From the NCBI GenBank assembly GCA_025964405.1, contig JAOPYW010000245.1, positions 1 to 11,853 of the forward strand: a DNA stretch of 11,853 bases. The letters run 5' to 3'. Source of the stretch: Thermoleophilia bacterium. Lineage in GTDB: Bacteria > Actinomycetota > Thermoleophilia > Gaiellales > SKUG01. Both the position numbers and the translations under genes were made by a program. Positions 5,884-11,853 of this stretch are shown piece by piece. The first letter of the stretch is position 1. Each line of letters opens with the position of its first letter. The notes beneath the pieces were generated by a model that saw only the letters and a list, made by a program, of their open reading frames with translations, had not been told where the DNA came from and made no database searches.

Positions 5884-7686
5884 ATGCTCGATCGCATGAT
5901 CTCCTCCACGCACGTCAGCACGCGCGCCACGGCCGCTCCCGAGCTCACGCCGATCCCGAAGATCCAGGGGTCCGGCACCGCGTCGCCGCTGCTCGACAAG
6001 CCCGTGACGACGTCCGGCGTGGTCATCGGGATCGGCTCCTACACCGACAAGCAAGGGACGATCCATCAGGAGTTCTACGTGCAGGACCCGAAGGGTGACG
6101 GGAACGCGAAGACCTCCGACGCCCTCGTTGCTCGGCCAGCCGGAAGCGTAGATGCGAAGGTCGGACAGGCGATCCTGGTCAGCGGCACGGTCTCCGAATA
6201 CCACGACATCACCGCGATCGATGGCGCGACCATCACCGCTGACCCCACAGGCGTGGCTGACGCGAAGCTCGCTCCGGCGCTGCTCAAGCTCCCCACCACC
6301 GAAGCCGCCGCGGCCAGGTACTACGAGGCGCACGAGAGCATGTTGACCGGCATTGCCGACGCCCTCGTGCTGTCGCCGACCCAGAGCTACGGAACCTTCA
6401 CGGCGGTCGACGCGGCGACGCATGGGCCCCACAAGGATTTCGACAAGCACGGCCAGACCTCGCACGTCCAGGTGGCCACCGGTCTCGGCGAGCGCGTCGA
6501 GGTGGCGACGGGCGACCTGGTGTCGGGCGTCGTCGGCCCGCTCGACCAAGGGCAGGATGCGTACCAGATCCTCCTGCGCGACAAGGTCCAGGTGACCGAG
6601 GGGCCGAAGCCCAGCGCCGTGTGGGGCGACCTCGACGGCGATCGAACCATTGACGACGGCGACCTGGCCGCGATCAAGGCCCGCCAGGGTTCAGCGGCGG
6701 TCGGACCCCACGATGCCGCCGACCTCGATGGCAACGGCAAGGTCACCGCAGCCGACACGAAGCTTGCGACGGCCCGTGCGGCGCGCATGGCGAGCACGGC
6801 CCCGACCTTCAACGTCGTCAACGTGAACGCCGAGAATTTCTTCGACACCGTCGACGACAAGCACAAGCGCGACACGGTCTCCTCCCCTGCCGAGTTGCAG
6901 GCGAAGGTCGCGAGCCTGGCGAAGCTCATCTCCGGTGAACTCGGCGGACCGTCGATCGTCGCGATGGAAGAGGTCGAGAACGCGACCGTGCTCGAGGCGC
7001 TCGTCGACGCGCCGGGCATGAAGTCACTCGGCTACAAGTTCGAGGTGCTGCCGGGTCCCGACCTGCGGGGCATCAACACGGCCCTGCTCTACCGCGCCGA
7101 GCAGGGCATCACCGTCTCGAACGTGCGGCAGCTCCAGGGCACCTCCGACCTCGGCAAGACCAAGGGTGCCGTGCTGTTCGCGCGGCCGCCGCTGACGATC
7201 GACGTCGACATCAAGGGCCCGAAGGGCACCCGTGACGAGCAGCTCACCGTGCTCGTGAACCACTTCATGTCGGCCTACTCCCCCGGCGGCACGCCGACGG
7301 AGCCGTGGCGCATCGAGCAGTCGAAGTTCATCGTCGATGCAGCCAACGACCTGCAGAAGGCGGCGCCCGAGCGCAATGTGCTCGTCATCGGCGACCTCAA
7401 TGCGAACGAGACCTCGAAGCCGATCACGATGCTCTCGGCCAGCGGGTCACCGCTCGAGAACGTCACGGAGCGCTACGTGCCGAAGGGCGAGCGCTACTCG
7501 TACACGTACATGGGCTCGGCCGAGCAGCTCGACCACGTCTTCCTCACGAAGCAGGCGGCCGATCGCGTGCAGTTCGCCGGCGTGCACCACGTGCATGCCG
7601 ACCAGCCGGCACAGGGGTCGGCGCGTCCGACCGACCACGACATCGTCGAGACCCGCATCGAGTTCGCGCCGGCGTCGGCGAAGTAG
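5884..7686 (+). CDS. ExeM/NucH-type nuclease/phosphatase with internal dockerin-like domain
   Basis: 600 residues from the ATG at 5884; an ATG at 5896 is an alternative. The family is usually an extracellular metal-dependent DNase or phosphatase. Residues about 41-120 and 150-240 form the OB-fold-like N-terminal region (EFYVQDPKGDGNAKTSDAL, ILVSGTVSEY). Residues 249-260 and 280-291 are two 12-residue calcium loops, DLDGDRTIDDGD and DLDGNGKVTAAD, as in dockerins. From about 308 comes the endonuclease/exonuclease/phosphatase domain: NVNAENFFD, AMEEVEN (metal Glu), GINTALLYR, VNHFMS (His460), GDLNANE (Asp504, Asn506), QLDHVF (Asp550, His551) and PTDHD (Asp584, His585). All expected catalytic positions are present. 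No Sec or Tat signal peptide is visible at the chosen start, and the open frame upstream adds only Arg-rich text. It ends 4 bp before the convergent membrane-protein gene. Confidence 0.88.
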   Translation: MLDRMISSTHVSTRATAAPELTPIPKIQGSGTASPLLDKPVTTSGVVIGIGSYTDKQGTIHQEFYVQDPKGDGNAKTSDALVARPAGSVDAKVGQAILVSGTVSEYHDITAIDGATITADPTGVADAKLAPALLKLPTTEAAAARYYEAHESMLTGIADALVLSPTQSYGTFTAVDAATHGPHKDFDKHGQTSHVQVATGLGERVEVATGDLVSGVVGPLDQGQDAYQILLRDKVQVTEGPKPSAVWGDLDGDRTIDDGDLAAIKARQGSAAVGPHDAADLDGNGKVTAADTKLATARAARMASTAPTFNVVNVNAENFFDTVDDKHKRDTVSSPAELQAKVASLAKLISGELGGPSIVAMEEVENATVLEALVDAPGMKSLGYKFEVLPGPDLRGINTALLYRAEQGITVSNVRQLQGTSDLGKTKGAVLFARPPLTIDVDIKGPKGTRDEQLTVLVNHFMSAYSPGGTPTEPWRIEQSKFIVDAANDLQKAAPERNVLVIGDLNANETSKPITMLSASGSPLENVTERYVPKGERYSYTYMGSAEQLDHVFLTKQAADRVQFAGVHHVHADQPAQGSARPTDHDIVETRIEFAPASAK

Positions 7687-7695
7687 CCGGCTACT
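7682..7695. other. 14-bp palindrome covering both convergent stop codons
   Basis: AGTAGCCGGCTACT is perfectly self-complementary. It contains the TAG stop of the nuclease on the plus strand and the TAG stop of the membrane protein on the minus strand. It lies 12 bases left of the larger hairpin at 7708-7728. Confidence 0.8.
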
Positions 7696-8245
7696 CGTTT
7701 CGGTGCTGCCAGCTCGTACCGAGCTGGCCGGGAACTTCCGCGACGTAGCTCGCGGTCGGCCCCGCGAGACCGCCGGCGGCGAGCCCGATCAGCGCCAAGC
7801 CGGTTAGCTTCGCGCGGTTGAGCGGGATCTCGTCCATGGCACCCACGGCGAACGCGCCCGCCGTCGTGACGCCCATGAGCCCGAGCGTCCGCAGGTAGTC
7901 GAAGGCGTGCTCACTGTCAGCGTTGACCATCGTCGATGCGCCGGTGCTCGCGAGCAGCGCGGCGGCACCGAGGCTCACGGTCGTGAGCGCGGCTGAGCTG
8001 GTGCGCTTGCCGATGCCAGCACCGACGGCCGCGGCGCCCATGAATGCGAGCGGCGCGAAGGTCGCGGTCGCCTCGACGTCGCTGAACGATTCGACCCCCT
8101 GCTGTTCGAGGCGTGCCTCGGCGGCAGCGGAGGGCAGCGCGGCTCGTGCGGCGAATCCGAGACCGACGCCGGCTGCCGTGCCCGCGCCGAGGCCGAGGAG
8201 CTTCGTGGTCGTGCTGAGCGGCCGCGCCGCATCGATACCTGACAT
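7691..8245 (-). CDS. Small polytopic membrane protein, function unknown
   Basis: 184 residues, mostly Ala, Gly and Leu. Hydrophobic stretches at about 15-38, 62-79, 84-103, 119-138 and 145-165 suggest four or five membrane helices. A polar loop at 41-60 (EARLEQQGVESFSDVEAT) and another at 107-118 (VNADSEHAFDYL) are the only soluble parts. I chose the ATG at 8245; the frame also has a start at 8296, but the added residues are Arg-rich and unlike a membrane protein. No family is recognised. It lies 143 bp beyond the end of the upstream repeat-protein gene on the same strand, and that gap holds three 11-bp TTCA direct repeats, so it may have its own regulated promoter. The stop is 4 bp from the convergent nuclease stop. 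Confidence 0.75.
   Translation of the reverse strand: MSGIDAARPLSTTTKLLGLGAGTAAGVGLGFAARAALPSAAAEARLEQQGVESFSDVEATATFAPLAFMGAAAVGAGIGKRTSSAALTTVSLGAAALLASTGASTMVNADSEHAFDYLRTLGLMGVTTAGAFAVGAMDEIPLNRAKLTGLALIGLAAGGLAGPTASYVAEVPGQLGTSWQHRNE
7708..7728 (+). terminator. Hairpin after the nuclease gene
   Basis: GCCAGCTCG (7708-7716) and CGAGCTGGC (7720-7728) are perfect nine-base arms around the loop TAC. The hairpin starts 22 bases after the nuclease stop and lies inside the 3' end of the convergent membrane-protein gene. There is no T-run, so it may halt or protect the nuclease transcript rather than act as a classical terminator. Confidence 0.45.
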
Positions 8246-8286
8246 GTGTCCGTCCGCGTTCGTCCCTCGCGCGGCGGTGTCCAGTC

Positions 8287-8325
8287 GCCAGCGCACTCCC
8301 CTGGATGTCGGGGGCGCCCGCTGGC
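8287..8325 (-). terminator. Long stem-loop between the repeat protein and the membrane protein
   Basis: GCCAGCG (8287-8293) and CGCTGGC (8319-8325) are perfect arms, with an inner CCCC/GGGG pairing possible in the 25-base loop. On the minus strand it lies about 65 bases after the repeat-protein stop and about 40 bases before the membrane-protein start. It could end the first transcript or form a leader structure of the second. No T-run follows. Confidence 0.3.
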
Positions 8326-8328
8326 CTG

Positions 8329-8361
8329 TTTCACCGAAGCTTCATCGAACGTTCATCGCGG
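8329..8361. promoter_or_regulatory. Three 11-bp direct repeats resembling a PHO box
   Basis: TTCA occurs at 8330, 8341 and 8352, exactly one helical turn apart. The units are TTTCACCGAAG, CTTCATCGAAC and GTTCATCGCGG. Actinobacterial PhoP sites are built from 11-bp direct repeats beginning with GTTCA(C/T), so the spacing and left half match while the right half departs from the consensus. The site lies 84-116 bases upstream of the membrane-protein ATG and past the stop of the previous gene, where a regulator of the minus-strand gene would bind. Confidence 0.4.
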
Positions 8362-8388
8362 GTGCGACGCCATCCGGCGGCGGCTCGG

Positions 8389-9111
8389 TCAGCGACCGCC
8401 CGCAGCCGTGTACTGCGTAGCCGGGATCTCGCGACCCTGCGGATCGAAGTAGTGGGTGGCGCCGCTGACCACTCGGGTCTCGTAGGCGCCGGTGCCCGGG
8501 ATCTCGATCGAGTAGGGCTCGGGCGTGATCGGTCCGCCGGCCATTATCGCCTTGACTTCGTCGGCGCTGAGCGGATAGGTGACCGAGAGCTTCTGCAGGT
8601 CGACGGGGTTGAACGAACCGGTGGCTGCCGAATCGCTCTTGAGGGCGTTGACGAGGCGCACGCGTTGCCGGTCGGGGTTCGCGGCCGGGTTGGCGTCGGC
8701 GAACTGGAACGCGGTGATCTGCGAGCCCTGGGGCGAGAAGTACGTGGCGATTCCGTTGACGATCCGCGTCTCGTACGCGCCGGTGGCCGGGATGCTGATG
8801 CGCGCGTCGGCTGCTCCGCCGCCCGCGGTCACCCCTGCCTGAGCGACGCCGGTCTGACCCACGCCCGACTGGCCGACGTACGCCTGCTTCACGGCGCCGC
8901 CACCGACCGCTCCCGTCTGGGATGCGAGCAGGGTACTGATGGCCTGTACTGCCTGGGAGAGCTGGGCGAGCGCCGACTGGATCGTCGATGCTGCTGCGGG
9001 TGCTGCCGTTGCGCCGCCGCCGACCGCCGTGGTCGCGGCAGGAGTACCTGCTGCGGGCGTCGTAGCGGGCGCCGTGGGCACCGTGCTCGTTGGTCCTACT
9101 GCTCCACACAT
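8389..9111 (-). CDS. Protein with two copies of a 33-residue repeat, function unknown
   Basis: 240 residues. The N-terminus (1-42) is a Pro/Ala/Thr/Gly-rich disordered stretch without a signal peptide. Residues 44-66 (TIQSALAQLSQAVQAISTLL) form a likely amphipathic helix. Residues 79-95 contain pentapeptide-like steps GQSGV, GQTGV and AQAGV. Residues 105-137 and 202-234 are two copies of one repeat sharing 20 of 33 positions: both have TGAYETR, then V, G, YF, PQG, I, A and Q at matching places. The 64-residue spacer contains SFNPVDLQKLSVTYPLSADEVKAIM. No known domain comes to mind. The ATG at 9111 has only a weak G-rich ribosome site (GACGGGG). An inverted repeat overlapping a promoter-like pair lies just upstream. 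It shares the strand of ruvAB, but the gap and own promoter suggest separate control. Confidence 0.75.
   Translation of the reverse strand: MCGAVGPTSTVPTAPATTPAAGTPAATTAVGGGATAAPAAASTIQSALAQLSQAVQAISTLLASQTGAVGGGAVKQAYVGQSGVGQTGVAQAGVTAGGGAADARISIPATGAYETRIVNGIATYFSPQGSQITAFQFADANPAANPDRQRVRLVNALKSDSAATGSFNPVDLQKLSVTYPLSADEVKAIMAGGPITPEPYSIEIPGTGAYETRVVSGATHYFDPQGREIPATQYTAAGGR
8410..8508 (-). repeat. Second copy of the 33-residue repeat
   Basis: Encodes residues 202-234 of the repeat protein, ending six residues before the C-terminus. The similarity to the copy at 8701-8799 is also clear in the DNA, which suggests a fairly recent or conserved internal duplication. Confidence 0.85.
8701..8799 (-). 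repeat. First copy of the 33-residue repeat
   Basis: Encodes residues 105-137 of the repeat protein. It shares 20 of 33 residues with the second copy, including TGAYETR and PQG. Confidence 0.85.
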
Positions 9112-9135
9112 GATGTCGCCCCGTCCCTGGAGTGA

Positions 9136-9164
9136 GTCGTACGTCGTCCAACGTACGGTTCCAA
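9136..9164 (-). promoter_or_regulatory. Promoter-like pair with overlapping inverted repeat
   Basis: On the minus strand TTGGAA (9159-9164) and TACGAC (9136-9141) are 17 bases apart, as -35 and -10 boxes would be, and lead to the ATG at 9111. A perfect seven-base inverted repeat, CGTACGT (9138-9144) and ACGTACG (9151-9157), covers the -10 box and spacer, where a repressor would block polymerase. The box matches are only moderate. Confidence 0.4.
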
Positions 9165-9199
9165 GGTAAGCGCATATGGCAGGGCTGTCGAGCGCGCGC

Positions 9200-11731
9200 C
9201 TAGAAGAGTTCGCCGGGCCGCTTCACGTCGATGCCGCTGGCGCCAAGGTGCGCGCGACCGCGGTCGGTGATGATGCGACCGCGCGGCGTGCGCTGGATGA
9301 ACCCGCGCTGCATGAGGAACGGCTCGTAGACGTCCTCGATCGTGTGCGGCTCCTCGCCGATCGAGACCGCCAGCGTCGACAGGCCGACCGGACCGCCACC
9401 GAACTTGCTGAGGATGGTCTCGAGCACGAGCCGATCGATACGGTCGAGGCCGACGTGGTCGATGTCTACGAGATCGAGGGCTTCCTGCGCGATGTCGAGC
9501 GTGATGTCGCCCGCATGACGCACCTGCGCGACGTCGCGAACGCGACGCAGCAGGCGGTTGGCGATGCGTGGAGTGCCGCGCGAACGGGAGGCGATCTCGC
9601 CGGCAGCCGCGTCGTCGATCTCCAGGCCGAGCAGCTTCGCCGATCGACGGACCACGTCGAGCAGTTCGCTCGCGTCGTAGTACTCGAGGCGCTGCTGGAT
9701 ACCGAAGCGGTCGCGCAACGGCGTGGTCAGTAGCCCGGTGCGCGTCGTCGCCCCGATGAGCGTGAACGGCTCGAGGTCGAGGCGCAGCGTGCGGGCCGCC
9801 GGACCCTGGCCGAGCACGATGTCGATCTGGTAGTCCTCCATCGCCGTGTAGAGCACTTCCTCCACGGCGGATGACAGGCGATGGATCTCGTCGATGAACA
9901 GCACGTCGTGCGGTCCGAGCGAGGTCAGGATGGCTGCGACGTCGGCCTTCTTCTCGAGCGCCGGACCGCTCGTCGCCTGCATCGTCGACCCGAGTTCGTT
10001 GGCGACCACACTGGCGAGGGTGGTGTTGTGGCAGATGATGCCGTTGCCGATGAAGGTGTGCCCGTCGGGCACACTGACGTCGACCGTGTAGGCGTGGCCG
10101 GGCTCGATCGACGTGATCGGCTCCCAGGCCAGCTCCACCATCTCGTCGCGGCGGAGCTTGGAGCGCACGCTCCGCACTGCGAGGGCGCGATGGTCGTGCA
10201 TCGTCTCGCGCACCAGGGCGCGTCCGCGCTCGGCCGGGTCGACCTCCGCGACGGTGACCGACTCGATCTGGATGCGACCGGTGTTCTGGATGCGCACCCG
10301 CTCGATGTCGTCAGACATCGAACTCCCGCGGCGGTAGTTCTCCGCGGTCTCCTCTGCGCCGAGTGCCACGAGCACGCCCGCTGCCGTCAGGCCGAAGCCC
10401 ACGTCGCCGGCGCGCTCGTCGCGGGCCGCGGCAACGGCCTGTCCGAACTCGCTCGTGTGATGGGCGCGTTCACGTGCTCGTAGGCGCTCGTCCGCGTCAT
10501 TCGGCTCGTTGCCATGGTGGTGCTGCTCGTAGTCCGCTTCCTGCTCGTAGGCATGGTCGAGGTCTGACGGGTGCACGAGGTCGAAGTTCGCTGGCTCCGA
10601 ACTCGCGCGCAGCGACCAGCCACGATCGCTCGGAGCGATCGTCGACTCGATGCCGAAATTGGCCAGCAGGAGCTGGAGGTGCGCCACTGCCAGGCGCTCG
10701 GCGTGTGCGAACGCCGGTGCGTGCTCCACACCCCAGAAGAGCCCGCGGATGAATTCCGCCACGAGCATCCTGGGCGCGCGGTAGATGACGTCGGGGAGAC
10801 CGGCGAACCCGGTGCGCTCGAGCCCGAGGCCGGCGAGGAAGGTCGACATGCGCGGGCTGCGTGCGCCCCAGCGCTCACCCATGGGGCCGGCGCCGAAATC
10901 CTCCATGTCGAGACAGAGCGCCTGCTTGGTGAGGCGCACGACCTCCGCTGCGCGGGCGGGGTCACGCGTGACGAAGACGATGCCGTCGCCACCGGGCGAG
11001 ATACGTCCACCGTCGAGCAAGAGCCCGAGCAGGCGCGCCAGTTCGGGGGTCAGCTCGTCGGGTGCATGCGCGGGATCGCGCAGGCTCGGCATGCCGACGC
11101 CCTCCACGTGCAGCTTGGTCGTCGAACCGAAGACCTGCGCCCCGAGCCGCACGGCGACCTCGTCGCCGTGCTTGAGCTCGCCCAGGCGCCGGAACTGCAG
11201 GCGCCGGTTCGCGTCGCGCACGAGCAGCGGATGGTTGGGTGTGCCCTCGACCCGGTAGCCCGAACGCGTCGTGACCCGCAACGTCGGGCCGTCGCCGTTG
11301 TCGTAGAAGTAGTCGGCCGTGCGCACGCCGTAGAGGCCCGCGATCGGGCGCGTGATCGGCTGCCAGCTCTCGCCACCTACCTGCCCGAGCGCGCCGATCG
11401 GCTCCATGCCATGGGTGGTGAACACCATGGTGTCGGGCGTCACGCACTTGCCGAGCCCGGGAGGTCCGGCGAACAGCGCGTGGTCGAGCGCCTCACCGCG
11501 ATGCCGAGCGGCGTCGATGAACACCTGGAGCTGCTCGCGCACGCGCTGCTGGCCCACGAACTCCGACAGCAGCTTCGGACGCAGCGAGCGGTCGAGCTCG
11601 TCGTCGCGCACCTTGTCGGTGTCGGTGATCGGGCTGCGCACGGGCGAGGCCTCGCCGCGCGCGCCCAGCTCCCCAGCCGCACCGGTCAGGCCGGGGATAC
11701 CGGGCTTCATGCCGAAGTCGAGGTCACTCAT
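9200..11731 (-). CDS. ruvB: Holliday junction DNA helicase RuvB with an in-frame intein
   Basis: 843 residues in the precursor: extein 1-95 and 570-843 (369 residues after splicing) and an intein at 96-569. RuvB is the hexameric AAA+ motor that drives branch migration with RuvA. Extein signs: RPKLLSEFVGQ (51-61), the Walker A motif GPPGLGK (89-95) joined to TTLA after splicing, Walker B LFIDEIHRLS (611-620), GATTRTG (660-666), the arginine-finger stretch LRDRFG (672-677) and the C-terminal winged-helix part with LSTLAVSIGEEPHTIEDVYEPFL (784-806). The N-terminus has about 45 residues beyond the usual start of homology. The start ATG overlaps the ruvA stop as ATGA. Since the intein splits the ATP-binding loop, unspliced protein should lack ATPase activity. 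Confidence 0.97.
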   Translation of the reverse strand: MSDLDFGMKPGIPGLTGAAGELGARGEASPVRSPITDTDKVRDDELDRSLRPKLLSEFVGQQRVREQLQVFIDAARHRGEALDHALFAGPPGLGKCVTPDTMVFTTHGMEPIGALGQVGGESWQPITRPIAGLYGVRTADYFYDNGDGPTLRVTTRSGYRVEGTPNHPLLVRDANRRLQFRRLGELKHGDEVAVRLGAQVFGSTTKLHVEGVGMPSLRDPAHAPDELTPELARLLGLLLDGGRISPGGDGIVFVTRDPARAAEVVRLTKQALCLDMEDFGAGPMGERWGARSPRMSTFLAGLGLERTGFAGLPDVIYRAPRMLVAEFIRGLFWGVEHAPAFAHAERLAVAHLQLLLANFGIESTIAPSDRGWSLRASSEPANFDLVHPSDLDHAYEQEADYEQHHHGNEPNDADERLRARERAHHTSEFGQAVAAARDERAGDVGFGLTAAGVLVALGAEETAENYRRGSSMSDDIERVRIQNTGRIQIESVTVAEVDPAERGRALVRETMHDHRALAVRSVRSKLRRDEMVELAWEPITSIEPGHAYTVDVSVPDGHTFIGNGIICHNTTLASVVANELGSTMQATSGPALEKKADVAAILTSLGPHDVLFIDEIHRLSSAVEEVLYTAMEDYQIDIVLGQGPAARTLRLDLEPFTLIGATTRTGLLTTPLRDRFGIQQRLEYYDASELLDVVRRSAKLLGLEIDDAAAGEIASRSRGTPRIANRLLRRVRDVAQVRHAGDITLDIAQEALDLVDIDHVGLDRIDRLVLETILSKFGGGPVGLSTLAVSIGEEPHTIEDVYEPFLMQRGFIQRTPRGRIITDRGRAHLGASGIDVKRPGELF
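10025..11446 (-). mobile_element. Intein inserted in the RuvB Walker A motif
   Basis: 474 residues. The first residue is Cys96 in CVTPDTMVFT, matching splicing block A. Block B is GTPNHPLLV (163-171) with the TxxH motif. Block F/G is HTFIGNGIICHN (558-569), with the penultimate His and terminal Asn, followed by Thr as the +1 extein residue. All residues needed for splicing are present. The insertion lies between Lys and Thr of GKT, a favoured site for inteins in ATPases. The middle holds traces of a LAGLIDADG endonuclease: LARLLGLLLDGGRIS (231-245) and EFIRGLFWGVEHA (326-338). The acidic catalytic positions appear lost or shifted. A low-complexity stretch rich in His, Glu, Asp and Arg spans about 386-440. 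Splicing looks intact; homing activity is probably gone. Confidence 0.93.
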
Positions 11732-11853
11732 GCTCGGGTCGCCTTCGTCTTGAGCGCCTGCTTGACGCGCTGGCTCGAGGTTGCGTCGTCGTCGGTGGTC
11801 GCGAGCGCGGCCTCGGCCTCGGGGATGCTCATGCCGAGGCCCACGAGTGCTTC
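11728..11853 (-). CDS. ruvA: Holliday junction branch migration protein RuvA (C-terminal end only)
   Basis: The last 41 codons and the stop are in the window; the rest lies beyond the right edge. EALVGLGMSIPEAEAAL fits the start of RuvA domain III, the small helical domain that contacts RuvB and controls its ATPase, and the tail QRVKQALKTKA fits its last helix. The TGA stop overlaps the ruvB ATG by four bases, the usual coupled ruvAB arrangement. Confidence 0.92.
   Translation of the reverse strand, partial: EALVGLGMSIPEAEAALATTDDDATSSQRVKQALKTKATRA

Noticed and set aside
5695..6549. Upstream extension of the Gly-rich protein frame
   Set aside because: It runs antisense to the nuclease, and a good ribosome site supports the start at 5694.
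9176..9733. 185-codon plus-strand frame opposite the ruvB 3' end
   Set aside because: Conserved RuvB C-terminal sequence is encoded on the opposite strand.

Overview
The window is uniformly GC-rich, densely packed bacterial chromosome. The ruvA-ruvB and queA-tgt pairs, a UMF1-type transporter and Ala/Gly-rich small proteins suit a high-GC Gram-positive, possibly a deep-branching actinobacterium (Thermoleophilia-like). That placement is inference from style only. No RNA gene, transposase or CRISPR array was seen.

Layout, left to right. (1) 1-779 (-): 3'-truncated gene with membrane segments followed by what looks like the start of an alpha/beta-hydrolase domain. (2) 872-3201 (-): tgt and queA, overlapping by four bases (ATGA), the last enzymes of bacterial queuosine tRNA modification. 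(3) 3208-5268 (+): a UMF1/Atg22-like MFS transporter and a PlsC-family acyltransferase, divergent from queA with only 6 bp between start codons. (4) 5272-5694 (-): small protein beginning with a Gly-Gly-Ile tandem array. (5) 5884-7686 (+): ExeM/NucH-type nuclease/phosphatase with a dockerin-like calcium-binding pair between its beta-rich N-terminal region and its catalytic domain. (6) 7691-8245 (-): small polytopic membrane protein. (7) 8389-9111 (-): protein carrying two copies of an unrecognised 33-residue repeat. (8) 9200-11731 (-): ruvB interrupted exactly in the Walker A motif by a 474-residue intein. (9) 11728-11853 (-): the C-terminal end of ruvA, overlapping ruvB by four bases.

In many bacteria ruvA, ruvB, queA and tgt lie close together. 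Here about 6 kb of mostly unfamiliar genes separates ruvB from queA. RuvAB acts in Holliday-junction branch migration; QueA and Tgt make queuosine. The genes between look surface- or membrane-related: a transporter, a lipid acyltransferase, a nuclease and three unknown proteins. No shared pathway can be proven.

The most unusual points are the RuvB intein with a decayed homing-endonuclease core; the nuclease with internal dockerin-like loops and no visible signal peptide; the duplicated-repeat protein preceded by an inverted repeat in a promoter-like context; and three exactly 11-bp-phased TTCA repeats, resembling an actinobacterial PHO box, upstream of the small membrane protein. The longest gene-free stretch is about 190 bp (5695-5883), so no gap reaches 300 bases.
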